Positions 35,514 to 46,844 of a DNA stretch of 64,000 nt are shown here, piece after piece. The stretch's first letter is position 1; each line of letters begins with the position of its first letter. Source of the DNA: Agromyces intestinalis (lineage in GTDB: Bacteria > Actinomycetota > Actinomycetes > Actinomycetales > Microbacteriaceae); NCBI RefSeq assembly GCF_008365295.1, contig NZ_CP043505.1:1116001-1180000 (forward strand). Reading direction: 5' to 3'. Under the pieces are notes generated by a model that did not search any database, was not told where the DNA came from, and saw only the letters and a program-made list of their open reading frames with translations. The translations under genes and the position numbers were made by a program.

Positions 35514-35669
35514 GGCAACGGCACTCAGAATCCAGAGGGCACTGCCGACATCGCGGAGCAGGCACTGCTCGAATTCCCGAACCAGCACAGCGGCAAAGCC
35601 CCCGCCTTCGGCAGCGTCGAGCGACGCTATACACAAGGCCAGCACTGGCGGGCTACCAACTGCGGATAA
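35514..35669 (+). pseudogene. possible 3' remnant of a foreign gene inside the insert
   Basis: An open frame without a start, running out of the repeat, reads GNGTQNPEGTADIAEQALLE and later RRYTQGQHWRATNCG before TAA at 35667-35669. Base choice at third positions (roughly three-quarters G or C by my count) and protein-like composition suggest a gene tail rather than noise, but no family is recognised. It overlaps the end of the O-acetyltransferase gene by 17 nt. Confidence 0.25.
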
Positions 35670-36231
35670 CCGTCGCTTTCGGCCCGGCGACGAGCACAGC
35701 GGCCGGAACATCATCTGCGACGACCGCGCCGGCGGCGATCACCGCATCTCGCCCGATCGTGACACCGGGGAGGATGGTTGCGCCCGCTCCGATCCAGACG
35801 TTCTCACCGACGTCGATCGGTGCGCCGGTCAGGTACTGTCGCCGCTCGTCCGGATCGACAGGATGACCGAGGGTGATGAATGTGACTTTCGGGCCCACCA
35901 TGGTGCCGGCGCCCAGCCGGATGCCGGCATAGTCGAGCAAGGTGCAGTTCTGGTTTATGAATACCCTCTCAGCGAGGTCGATCCGCAGCCCATGGTCGGT
36001 GAAGAACGGCGGGTAGATCGTGACTCGGGATGGCAGCGGACGGCCAAGGATCTGTTCGAACAGCGCCGATTTGCCGGGTTCGTCATCGAAAGCGAGCACG
36101 TTCAGACGGGATGTCAGCTCGGTCACCTGCAGCACCCGCTCGCTCATCGCACGGAACTCCGGGCCGAGGACGCGCTCACCTCGCGCCAGCAACTCCGGGT
36201 CGTGGATCGGCATGAAACGATCGGCGGTCAC
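35653..36231 (-). CDS. sugar O-acetyltransferase (maltose/NodL-type left-handed beta helix)
   Basis: 192 aa from GTG at 36231 (ATG at 36255 is an alternative without ribosome-binding site). The N-terminal Mac-type helices include FRAMSERVLQVTELTSRLNV. Hexapeptide-repeat coils follow: FINQNCTLLDYAGIRLGAGT, then ITLGHPVDPDERR with the catalytic His, then IWIGAGATILPGVTIG-like coils and a short tail. It would transfer acetyl from acetyl-CoA to a sugar hydroxyl. The gene lies in a segment of lower GC (57% and 63% in two 60-base samples) bounded by direct repeats, so it looks acquired. Confidence 0.82.
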   Translation of the reverse strand: MTADRFMPIHDPELLARGERVLGPEFRAMSERVLQVTELTSRLNVLAFDDEPGKSALFEQILGRPLPSRVTIYPPFFTDHGLRIDLAERVFINQNCTLLDYAGIRLGAGTMVGPKVTFITLGHPVDPDERRQYLTGAPIDVGENVWIGAGATILPGVTIGRDAVIAAGAVVADDVPAAVLVAGPKATVIRSW

Positions 36232-36255
36232 TCGACGATTCTGCCCCAGACGCAT

Positions 36256-36610
36256 TCGGTTGGCGTGTTGCCTTCCCGTGACTTGACTGCGATGCGGGCA
36301 ACGAGCTGAACGCTCCTTTGGCCTGCTCGCATCATTATTGCCGTCGGGTCATGACCACAGCGACTCTCACGCCTCGTCGCGGGCGTGGACCCCCTCCACA
36401 GCGATCACTGTCACAGCGTCGACCCTCTACCCGAAAAGGGCCAGGGGATCGCTCAGACGAGGTGCTCCTGCGCGCCGGGTATCGGACGCCAGCATGATGA
36501 GGTCACTGGCCCCGGCAATTGGGCCTCCCGCGCCAGCCTCGGTTGCCTTCACCCCCGCGTTCCCAACCTGGGTCAACCGTGGATTGGGTCGACTTCGATG
36601 GGTTCTCACA
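36256..36610. other. 355-bp non-coding part of the insert
   Basis: No supported gene. Composition is lower in GC than the surrounding genome. It presumably contains the promoter of the O-acetyltransferase gene; an AAAGGAG on the minus strand near 36311-36317 is not in frame with it. The rest looks like degraded sequence of unknown origin. Confidence 0.4.
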
Positions 36611-39864
<3,254 letters not shown>

Positions 39865-39868
<4 letters not shown>

Positions 39869-40287
39869 CGCGAGGCCGTCGGTTGCGCTTGTCGTAACCA
39901 AAATGCGTCCAATCCTTCATCGACGGCGCGTACGTCGTCTGGTGTTCCGAAGAGTTCGAATCTGTACAGGTGGGGCACGCCCGTCTTGGCGGCGACGATG
40001 TCGCCGGCCAGGCCGTAGGCGCTGCCGAAGTTGGTGTTGCCGGCGCTGATCACGCCGCGGATGAGCGCCCGGTTGTTCGGGTCGTTCAGGAAGCGGATGA
40101 CCTGCTTGGGCACGGCACCGTGCCCGTCGCCGCCGCCGTAGGTCGGCAGGAGCAGCACGTAGGGCTCGTGCACGACGAGCGGCTCATCCTTCGCGTAGAG
40201 CGGGATGCGCAGCGCAGGCCGCCCGAGCTTCTCGATGAACCGCTGCGTGTTCTCCGAGACGCTCGAGAAGTAGACGAGATCCGTCAT
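39865..40287 (-). CDS. nrdI: NrdI flavodoxin-like protein
   Basis: 140 aa flavodoxin-like fold: [40 protein letters not shown], and [20 protein letters not shown], the NrdI FMN-binding loops. It supplies the oxidant (superoxide or HOO-) that assembles the Mn cofactor of NrdF. ATG at 40293 is an alternative start two codons upstream. It lies between nrdH (91 nt, including a REP-like palindrome) and nrdE. Confidence 0.95.
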
Positions 40288-40318
40288 TGTCATCACCGCT
40301 TGGTTCGGACGACCCGGT

Positions 40319-40355
40319 GGTCGAGTAGCGCCGCGGAGCGACGCGTATCGAGACC
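40319..40355. repeat. REP-like palindrome, nrdH-nrdI intergenic copy
   Basis: GGTCGAGTAGCG and GCGTATCGAGACC flank a 12-bp GC-rich centre. The outer words are identical to those of the copy at 37701-37727 in inverted orientation. Confidence 0.65.
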
Positions 40356-40378
40356 CCCGTCGGTCGCCCCCGCGGGCC

Positions 40379-40612
40379 CTACGCCAGGCGCGAGGCCAGC
40401 TCGGCGATCTTGTCGGGGCGGAAGCCCGACCAGTGATCTTCATCGGTGATGACCACCGGGGCCTGCTGGTACCCGAGCTCTTTGACCTGCGCGAGCGCGG
40501 TCTCTTCGACCGTGAGGTCGATGACCTCGTATTCGATGCCCTTGCTGTCGAGGGCCCGATACGTGGCGTTGCACTGCACACAGGAAGGCTTGGTGTAGAC
40601 CGTGACCGTCAT
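40379..40612 (-). CDS. nrdH: NrdH redoxin
   Basis: 77 aa glutaredoxin-like protein with the NrdH signature CVQC ([18 protein letters not shown]), the cis-Pro in QQAPVVI and the WSGFRPDKI end that fits thioredoxin-reductase-dependent redoxins. It is the electron donor for NrdE. GAGGGGAA a few bases upstream sets the ATG at 40612. First gene of nrdHIEF. Confidence 0.96.
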   Translation of the reverse strand: MTVTVYTKPSCVQCNATYRALDSKGIEYEVIDLTVEETALAQVKELGYQQAPVVITDEDHWSGFRPDKIAELASRLA

Positions 40613-40688
40613 GGTTCCCCTCGTCGTTCTCATGGCTCCTGGAGGAGCCGAAATCCCCCGGTGGTGCTGCGACGTTTGCCGCTCTTCA

Positions 40689-40717
40689 ATACTACATCTT
40701 GTGTTCGGCGGATGGAA
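40689..40717 (-). promoter_or_regulatory. candidate nrdHIEF promoter
   Basis: Minus-strand TTCCAT and TAGTAT are separated by 17 nt. The -10 overlaps the first NrdR-box-like element, the position expected for repression. Confidence 0.4.
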
Positions 40718-40738
40718 CGACCCCAAGATGCTGTAGTT
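40690..40738. promoter_or_regulatory. two NrdR-box-like elements
   Basis: ACTACATCTTGTGT (40691-40704) and CCAAGATGCTGTAGTT (40723-40738) share the ACTACA/AAGATG words in opposite orientation. Their centres (40698 and 40730) are 32 bp apart, the three-turn spacing reported for NrdR box pairs. The single boxes are imperfect palindromes. Confidence 0.5.
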
Positions 40739-40750
40739 ACATTCCTGTAG

Positions 40751-40873
40751 TTTTCCACCGAGTTCTCCACCGTTCATCCCCAGACGGATGCCCCGGTGAT
40801 CGGCGGATTCATGCGCTCGGCCCCCGGGTTATCCACAGCGGGTCCGCCGCTCGGACGGATTTGCTGTGGACGG
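40751..40873. promoter_or_regulatory. cluster of DnaA-box-like sequences
   Basis: One perfect box, TTATCCACA at 40829-40837, is accompanied by TTTTCCACC (40751-40759), TTCTCCACC (40763-40771) and the inverse TGTGGACGG (40865-40873). DnaA is known to regulate nrd genes in Escherichia coli. No dnaA or dnaN gene is near, so this is not the chromosomal origin as usually arranged. Confidence 0.4.
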
Positions 40874-41065
40874 ATGCCCCGGCGTGTCGCGTGCACGACA
40901 TCTGGGCCGCCGGGTGGGCCGAACCCCTACATCTGGTGTTGTGCAGCCCATGCTGCCACCACCCACCGACATCACCGCGGGCGCCCGTCACGTGTCGCCG
41001 AGGGCTGCCGCGAGGCATCCGTTCGCCCTACGCTGGAACGCGAGCGGGCACGATCGGGGGCGACG

Positions 41066-41887
41066 ATGACCGAGGCAGCGACGACGAATTTCGCGACCAG
41101 CGCCGACGGAACGCGCATCGCATTCGATCGCGAGGGCGCAGGGCCGCCGGTGGTGCTCATCGGCGGCGCGATGCAGTACCGCGCGCCCGGCTCGCAGACA
41201 GCCGAGCTCGCCCGGCAGCTCGCCTCGCACGGCTTCGAGGTCGTCGAATACGACCGCCGCGGCCGCGGCGACAGCCCCGCCGATCCGCCCATCACGCTCG
41301 CGCAGACCCTCGACGACCTGCGCGCCGTCATCGGCGAGCTGACCGAGGGCGCCGACGACGCGGTCGCGCTCTTCGGCAACTCGTCGGGTGGGGCGATCGC
41401 GCTCGCGGCCGCCGCCGCGGGACTGCCGGTCTCGCGGATCGTCGTATTCGAGGTGCCGCTCGACGACGAACTCGGCACGAACGCCGCCGAGGATCTCGCC
41501 GCGCTGCGCACCGCGCTCGACGAGGGCGGCAGCGAGGCGGGCATCGCTCAGTTCATGTCGGGTATGCCGCCCGAGTGGTTCGAGAACCTGCGGCAGAGCC
41601 CCGAGTGGGAACGCGCCCGCACGATCGGGCCGAGCCTCGTGCCCGACCTCGAAGTGCTCGCGTGGACCCAGTCCGCCGCGCGCAGCGCGCTCTGGGCCGG
41701 CATCGCGCAGCCGGTGCTCGCGCTCGTCGGATCCGAGGCGTTCCCGTTCATGCGCGACGCGGCCGATTCGATGGTCGCGAACCTGCCGCACGCCGAGCAG
41801 CGCGCGATCGAGGCATCCGATCACCGCTGGGAGCCGCGAGTGCTCGCGCTCGCGATCGCCGGGTTCCTCGTCGATGGGCCGAGGTAG
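41066..41887 (+). CDS. alpha/beta hydrolase
   Basis: 273 aa. The nucleophile elbow is FGNSSGGAIAL (Ser near residue 98), the oxyanion region VVLIGGAMQYRAPG (Gly-Gly in place of His-Gly), the motif YDRRGRGDS, and a late His in ASDHRWEPRV. The GGAM opening is seen in a subset of actinobacterial hydrolases of unknown substrate. GGGGG precedes the ATG. Divergent from nrdH across a 453-bp regulatory region. Confidence 0.85.
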   Translation: MTEAATTNFATSADGTRIAFDREGAGPPVVLIGGAMQYRAPGSQTAELARQLASHGFEVVEYDRRGRGDSPADPPITLAQTLDDLRAVIGELTEGADDAVALFGNSSGGAIALAAAAAGLPVSRIVVFEVPLDDELGTNAAEDLAALRTALDEGGSEAGIAQFMSGMPPEWFENLRQSPEWERARTIGPSLVPDLEVLAWTQSAARSALWAGIAQPVLALVGSEAFPFMRDAADSMVANLPHAEQRAIEASDHRWEPRVLALAIAGFLVDGPR

Positions 41888-41917
41888 CGCGGCGCGCAGC
41901 GCGAATACACTCGACGG

Positions 41918-42412
41918 ATGCCCCGCGAACGCCGCAACCCGCCGAAGCCGGTCGGCGGCGGCCAGGTCGCCGCCTGGATCGTCGCGATGTCGGTCACCGC
42001 GCTGATCTCCCTGCTCACCGTGGTGGGCGGGCTCGCCATGGCGTTCGGCTACACCGAACGCACCACCGCGACCATCGTCGCGCAGTACGTCGGCGGCGGC
42101 TCGCGCGCGATCGACACGTGCGTGCTCACCCTGGACTACACGACCGGCGGGATCCCGCACCGCGAGAACGCCGGCGTCGCCTGGCTCGCATGCCCCGAAC
42201 AGTACGTCACCGGCGGAACCGTCGAGGTGCGGATCGATCCGACCCGACCGGATGCACCCCTCGTGGCCGGCGCAGAGGTCCACGTGTTCGTCCGCGATAC
42301 GTCGATGGCGGTGCTGCTGGGCATCGTGCCGACCCTCGTCGTGTGGATGTTCGGCATCGGCGCGATCCGCCGACGCAAGGCGGAGCGCGACGAGCTCAGC
42401 CGGGCGGGCTGA
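41918..42412 (+). CDS. two-pass membrane protein, DUF3592-like
   Basis: 164 aa: membrane helix about residues 17-43, an extracytoplasmic beta-rich stretch with two cysteines (DTCVLTLDYTTGG; AWLACPEQYVTGGTVEVRID), and a second helix at about 129-150. The layout (TATIVAQYVGGGSRAIDTCV and VEVRIDPTRP) resembles DUF3592 proteins, whose function is unknown. TACACT (41906-41911) lies 6 nt before the ATG, a leaderless pattern. The 3' end overlaps the convergent lipoprotein gene by 17 nt. Confidence 0.65.
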   Translation: MPRERRNPPKPVGGGQVAAWIVAMSVTALISLLTVVGGLAMAFGYTERTTATIVAQYVGGGSRAIDTCVLTLDYTTGGIPHRENAGVAWLACPEQYVTGGTVEVRIDPTRPDAPLVAGAEVHVFVRDTSMAVLLGIVPTLVVWMFGIGAIRRRKAERDELSRAG

Positions 42413-43073
42413 GCAGGTACCAGAAGCGGATCGCGTCGTCGCCCCCGGGCCCCGGCTCGAGGCTGACCTGCACCGAGGTCGTCACCTCGCCGGATGCGCC
42501 GTTGAACCCCGTGCGGTCGCGCTGCCCGCCGGCACGTTCGGGCGCCAGAGCTGCGGGCAGCTCGTCCTCCGCCCAGGTCTCGATGCGAGCCTCGTCGAGA
42601 CCGAGCACGGGCGCATCGGCGAGCAGCCGAGCTTCGGATGCCTCGCCGCCCGACTCGGTCGCGAACAGGTTCAGGCGGGTGAGCCGGCCGGCCGCCACCT
42701 CGATCGTCAGCTCGTCGGCGGTCGAGTGCCAGACCCCGGTCGGCAGGGTGATCGCCACGTCGATCGACCGATCGAGCGGCACCACCGTCATGCCGTCGTC
42801 CGCGCCGATCGCGGCGGCCCGGACCGGGGCCGTCAGATCCCAGTCCAGCTCGGCTCCCGCCTCCAGGGCGGTGAGCGTGGTCGGCGCGCCGGGATCGGGC
42901 GGGGCATCCGTCGACGTCGTCGCCGTGGGAGGATCGCCGCCGAACCCGACGACGCATCCGGCGAGCGCGGGCGCGACGACGGCGACCACGGCGGCGGCGG
43001 TCACGAACCGCGCTCGACGCGAACGGGCGGCGCCGACCGGCGGGGCCGGCCGCCGACGGGAGCCAGGGCGCAT
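42396..43073 (-). CDS. predicted lipoprotein
   Basis: 225 aa. An Arg-rich N-terminus and hydrophobic segment end in the lipobox LAGC (about residue 40), followed by a Thr/Pro linker and a beta-rich domain of unknown family (ELTIEVAAGRLTRLNLFATE). No recognisable catalytic motif. Its start overlaps the end of the acyltransferase-3 gene by 73 nt in another frame, so the two are closely linked and may act together at the cell surface. Confidence 0.65.
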   Translation of the reverse strand: MRPGSRRRPAPPVGAARSRRARFVTAAAVVAVVAPALAGCVVGFGGDPPTATTSTDAPPDPGAPTTLTALEAGAELDWDLTAPVRAAAIGADDGMTVVPLDRSIDVAITLPTGVWHSTADELTIEVAAGRLTRLNLFATESGGEASEARLLADAPVLGLDEARIETWAEDELPAALAPERAGGQRDRTGFNGASGEVTTSVQVSLEPGPGGDDAIRFWYLLSPPG

Positions 43074-44389
43074 CCGTCCATGATGGCAGTCCCGGGCCGA
43101 CCCGCCCGCTCCGCAGATCCGACGAGGGCGACGCCGAGCAGAGTGAGGGCGGCGATCGCCGGCGCCGGCGCGAACCCGACGACGAGCGCCATCCCGACGC
43201 CCAGGATGCCGGCGACCACCGCCGCCCCGGCGGGCAGGTGAGGCGTCCATGACGGGCGCCGCACCCCGCTTCCCCGCTCGAATCGCGCGAACACGCGCAC
43301 GAGGCCGGCCGTCACGACTGCCGCGGCGACCAGCCAGAGGGGCCGGGTCTGCCACCACGCCGCGGTCAGCGGCTCGGGCAGGCCGAACCCGACCATGCCG
43401 TGCAGCACGAGCAGGATCGCGGCGAGACCCACGAACGCCGGCAGATGCCACAGGTAGAGCGTCATCCCCCATTCCCCGAACCGGGCGACGAGCCGCGAGG
43501 GAACGGGCCGGGCCGCCCAGCGCCGCAACGACTCGCGCACCAGCGAGAACAGCATGAGCTGCACGACCCCGAGTACCACGAGGACGAGCGTCGGCGGATT
43601 CAGGTTCGCGAACAGGTCGGGCGAGTACGGCCCGACGAGGGTCAGCAGGGCCAGGATTCCCAGCGCCGACGCCGCGGTCCACCGCCGCGACCGCGCCGCG
43701 ACCCGGTCGACGGCTCCGTCGGCGAGGTGGAAGCCGAGTTGCTGCATGAGCAGCCACACGACGAGCAGGTTCGCGTAGCCGACCGCTTCCACGCCCGTCG
43801 ACGCGCGAAGCACGTCGACGGCGACGACCGCGACCGCGAGGCCGGCGAGCGCGACGCGGGGCATCCGTTCGTGCAGCCGCACCATCGCCGGGACGAGCGC
43901 CGTGCAGGCGAGGTAGACCGCCAGGAACCAGAGGGGCTGCCCGATCCGGAACGATGCCGTCGCGATGACGTCGGGGTCGACGCCCGCGAGCGCGAGGGCG
44001 GCGAGGGCCGCACCCACCACCGCGACGAGCGCGATCGCCGGGCGCACCAGCCGTGCGATCCGGCCGCGCACGAATTCGGTCGCCGTGCCGCCGCGAGCGC
44101 GGGTGCGCTGCCACGACGTCCACGCGGCGTAGCCGCCGATCACGAAGAAGAGCGGCATCACCTGCACCACCCACGTGGCGGGCGCGAACCACACCCACCC
44201 CTCGAGCGCGTTCTCCAGCACGGGCCCGCCGGGGCCTATGCTCACGCCGACCATCAGGGCGTGCAGTACGAAGACGACGACGAGGCACGCCGCGCGCACC
44301 AGGTCGATTGCCGCATCGCGCCCCGAAGCGGGCGTGGGGGCGGGCGCCGGCGCCGCAGCGGCGGCGGGTCGGTTGGCGGTCAGGGTCAT
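43001..44389 (-). CDS. acyltransferase-3 (OafA/YrhL-like) membrane protein
   Basis: 462 aa with ten to twelve membrane helices. The family start is visible: GRDAAIDLVRAACLVVVFVL followed by HALM; the active-site His is in VLHALM, and later motifs include WFLAVYLACTAL and MTLYLWHLPAF. Members transfer acyl groups across the membrane to sugars or other surface molecules. GGAGGAG upstream fixes the ATG at 44389. It is followed by the overlapping lipoprotein gene. Confidence 0.85.
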   Translation of the reverse strand: MTLTANRPAAAAAPAPAPTPASGRDAAIDLVRAACLVVVFVLHALMVGVSIGPGGPVLENALEGWVWFAPATWVVQVMPLFFVIGGYAAWTSWQRTRARGGTATEFVRGRIARLVRPAIALVAVVGAALAALALAGVDPDVIATASFRIGQPLWFLAVYLACTALVPAMVRLHERMPRVALAGLAVAVVAVDVLRASTGVEAVGYANLLVVWLLMQQLGFHLADGAVDRVAARSRRWTAASALGILALLTLVGPYSPDLFANLNPPTLVLVVLGVVQLMLFSLVRESLRRWAARPVPSRLVARFGEWGMTLYLWHLPAFVGLAAILLVLHGMVGFGLPEPLTAAWWQTRPLWLVAAAVVTAGLVRVFARFERGSGVRRPSWTPHLPAGAAVVAGILGVGMALVVGFAPAPAIAALTLLGVALVGSAERAGRPGTAIMDGCALAPVGGRPRRSAPPVRVERGS

Positions 44390-44547
44390 GTCGCGCTCCT
44401 CCGGGGCGGCGTCTCCGCCCGCCCGGGCAGGTTAGGAACGCGGTTCCGCGAGGCGCATCACGCCCGGGAGCGGTCGACACCCCCTACCGCGGTAGGTGCC
44501 GTTCGCACGTCCCCCAGTCCCCCAGTCCCCCCAATCCACTCGTCCAC

Positions 44548-44605
44548 CGTTTGGACGGGTTTCGGCGCGCTTCGGCGGGGAGACCCGCCGAAACGCGTCC
44601 AAACG
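44548..44605. terminator. long hairpin with an alternative inner stem
   Basis: An outer stem of about 22 bp (two mismatches) pairs 44548-44569 with 44584-44605. An inner, mutually exclusive perfect stem pairs TTCGGCGGG (44571-44579) with CCCGCCGAA (44584-44592) around GAGA. It lies 25 bp downstream of the response-regulator stop, so it probably ends that operon; there is no clear T-run. Confidence 0.5.
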
Positions 44606-44630
44606 AGGGCAGGATTGACGAGCGCCGCGC

Positions 44631-45302
44631 TCAGCGCGCGGGGCGCACCAGCCCCGTGTCGTACGCGAACACCACGGCGTGCACGCGATCGCGAAGGCCC
44701 AGCTTCTGCAGGATCTTGGACACGTGCGTCTTCACGGTCTGCTCGGCGATGAACAGGTCGGCCGCGATCTCCTGGTTCGAGCGGCCGCGCGCGACGAGCT
44801 CGAGCACCTCGCGCTCGCGCGCGGTGAGCCCCGCCAGCAGGTGCTCGTCCACGACGGGGGCGGGCGCACGGCGGGCGACGTCCTCGATGAGCCGGCGCGT
44901 GACGCTCGGCGCGAGCAGGGCGTCGCCGGCCGCGACGACCCGAACCGCACGCGCGACCTCGTCGGGCAGGGCGTCCTTCAGCAGGAACCCGCTCGCCCCG
45001 GCGCGCAGCGCCGCGTGCACGTACTCGTCGATGTCGAACGTGGTGAGCATGAGCACTTTCGGCACGTAGTCGCTCGAGCGCGGTGGCGTCTGCAGCGCAG
45101 TGGTCGCCTCGATGCCGTTCATACCGGGCATCCGCACGTCCATCACCACCACGTCGGGGCGCAGTTCGTGCGCGAGTCGCACGGCCTCGGCGCCGTCGAC
45201 GGCCTGGCCGACGACCTCGATGCCCTCCTGCGCGTCGAGCACGGCGGCGAAGCCGGCACGCACCATCGCCTGGTCGTCGGCGACGAGCACGGTGATCGTC
45301 AC
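44631..45302 (-). CDS. NarL/LuxR-type response regulator
   Basis: 223 aa. Receiver: TITVLVADDQAMVRAGFAAV, phospho-acceptor in VVVMDVRMPG, Lys in FLLKDALPD; LuxR helix-turn-helix: LTAREREVLELVARGRSNQE. The GTG start overlaps the kinase stop (GTGA at 45299-45302). Third regulator of this type in the window. No transporter is adjacent; the nearest candidate target is the acyltransferase-3/lipoprotein pair. Confidence 0.92.
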   Translation of the reverse strand: MTITVLVADDQAMVRAGFAAVLDAQEGIEVVGQAVDGAEAVRLAHELRPDVVVMDVRMPGMNGIEATTALQTPPRSSDYVPKVLMLTTFDIDEYVHAALRAGASGFLLKDALPDEVARAVRVVAAGDALLAPSVTRRLIEDVARRAPAPVVDEHLLAGLTAREREVLELVARGRSNQEIAADLFIAEQTVKTHVSKILQKLGLRDRVHAVVFAYDTGLVRPAR

Positions 45303-46723
45303 GAGGCCTCCCCGCGGTCGACGGGCGGGTCGGAGGCCGCCCCGTCGGCCGTGCCGATCGAGTGCACCGCCGGCAGCACCGCGTGCACACGGAATCCCCC
45401 CGCGTCCGTCGGACCCGCCTCGAGTGCCCCGGCGACGAGTCGCGCGCGTTCGCGCATGCCGCGCAGACCGTGACCGCGGCCGTCGTCGCCTCCGTCGCCC
45501 GCGCGCGCGGGCGCGGGAGCCGCCGGGGTGTTCTCGACGTCGACGATCACCGCGCCGCGCTCGCGCCGAACCTCGACCGCGGCGGCCGCGCCCGGCGCGT
45601 GCCGCAGCACGTTGCTCAGGGCTTCCTGCACGATGCGATAGGCGATCTGGCCGACGAGTTCGCCGCGCAGGCGGTCCTCGATGCGAGCCGTCACGGGCAG
45701 GCCCGCGCGTTCGACGCTCGCGATGAGGGCCGGCAGCTCGGCGAAACCCGGCTGCGGCGAGGTCTCGGCTACGGCGTCGGCGGTGCGCAGCACGGTGAGC
45801 AGCTCGCGCATCTCGGCCATCGCCGCACGCGCAGCCGCGGCGAGTTCCGCGAACTCGGCGGCGGCGACCGGGTCGAGATCGGGCAGTCGATACGGCGCGC
45901 TGGTCGCCTGCACCTGGATGATCGACATCCGGTGCGCGACCACGTCGTGCAGTTCGCGGGCGATTCTCGTGCGCTCCTCGGCGACCAGCCGACGCTCGTG
46001 CTCGGCGGCGCCGGCGCGGCGCTCTTCGTCGATCGCGGCGGCGAACCGACGCCGGGTCATCGCGGCGGCCCGACCGAGGCCCAGCACGACGGCGGTCACC
46101 GACGCGCTCGTGACGAGGTTCGCCACCACCCCGTCGGGCGTCGCCCCGCGGTCGGGCAGGAACGAGGCGCCGAGGGGCACCACGATCGCCCCCACCCACA
46201 GCACGACCGCCGCGAGATCGCGTGCCTGCCACGCGATGAGCCCCACGAGCAGGGTCGCCGTGATCATCTGCGGCACGCCGACCGGCCATGGGGCACCGGG
46301 GATGGCACTGCCCAACACGCCGAACAGCGCCTGCCCGACCAGGAACGCGCCGACCGCCGCCCACGGCCACCGCAATGCGAGCGGCAGGCTTCCGGTCTGC
46401 AGCAGCGCGACCGCGAACGCCGCCGCAACCGGCACGCCGTAGATCGTCGCGTCGAGCGGCACCGCGACCGCGAACAGCGCGACGGCGGCGGCGCCGACGA
46501 CGAACCAGGTGAGAATCGCCTCTGGCCACGCGTCGCTGTCGATCAGCCGCCGACGCGCAGACGGGCGAGCGGCAGCAGCGCGAGGCACCGACGGTTCAGC
46601 GGCGGACGGCTCGGGCGGCAGCGGCGGCACGGGCGGTTCCGGCGGCTCGGGTGCTTCCGGCGGCTCGGGTGCTTCCGGCGGCTCGGGTGCTTCCGGCGGC
46701 TCGGGCGCAGCGGTGGCGATCAT
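45299..46723 (-). CDS. sensor histidine kinase with N-terminal PEPPEA repeat
   Basis: 474 aa. After MIATAA comes a cytosolic proline/glutamate repeat (PEPPEA three times, then PEPPEP) to about residue 45, then about six membrane helices, the HisKA_3 His in TRIARELHDVVAHRMSIIQV, and a HATPase_c domain ending GRGHGLRGMRERARLVAGAL. The repeat is encoded by an 18-bp DNA tandem repeat. The ATG at 46723 follows a G-rich site (GTGGGGGAC). Coupled to its response regulator by a GTGA overlap. Confidence 0.88.
   Translation of the reverse strand: MIATAAPEPPEAPEPPEAPEPPEAPEPPEPPVPPLPPEPSAAEPSVPRAAAARPSARRRLIDSDAWPEAILTWFVVGAAAVALFAVAVPLDATIYGVPVAAAFAVALLQTGSLPLALRWPWAAVGAFLVGQALFGVLGSAIPGAPWPVGVPQMITATLLVGLIAWQARDLAAVVLWVGAIVVPLGASFLPDRGATPDGVVANLVTSASVTAVVLGLGRAAAMTRRRFAAAIDEERRAGAAEHERRLVAEERTRIARELHDVVAHRMSIIQVQATSAPYRLPDLDPVAAAEFAELAAAARAAMAEMRELLTVLRTADAVAETSPQPGFAELPALIASVERAGLPVTARIEDRLRGELVGQIAYRIVQEALSNVLRHAPGAAAAVEVRRERGAVIVDVENTPAAPAPARAGDGGDDGRGHGLRGMRERARLVAGALEAGPTDAGGFRVHAVLPAVHSIGTADGAASDPPVDRGEAS
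46637..46708. repeat. 18-bp tandem repeat, four units
   Basis: Four consecutive units of TTCCGGCGGCTCGGGTGC (the last with one change) encode the PEPPEA repeats at the N-terminus of the kinase. In-frame length changes would only add or remove six residues. Confidence 0.85.
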
Positions 46724-46844
46724 GTCCCCCACTCTCTCCGCCGTGTCCGGGCGGTGCATCCCCCTGCGGAGCCATCCTCGACCCCTACCGTCGTATCGCC
46801 CAGCTTCGCGGACGCATCCGGTCGGCGCGCGGGCGCGGCATCCG

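Larger units (their letters stand above)
40613..41065. other. 453-bp regulatory region upstream of nrdHIEF
   Basis: No gene is supported. It contains a promoter candidate, two NrdR-box-like elements, four DnaA-box-like sequences and a 6-bp hairpin GGCTCC-TGGA-GGAGCC (40634-40649) close to the nrdH ribosome-binding site. It is shared with the divergent hydrolase gene, whose -10 may be TACGCT (41029-41034). Confidence 0.5.

Noticed and set aside
40613..41065. Origin of replication suggested by DnaA-box-like sequences
   Set aside because: No dnaA, dnaN, gyrase or rpmH genes and no AT-rich unwinding element; regulation of nrd is more likely.
44390..44630. Small RNA gene in the C-run and hairpin region before the third regulator
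   Set aside because: The hairpin directly follows the response-regulator stop and is explained as its 3' end; I see no separate promoter.
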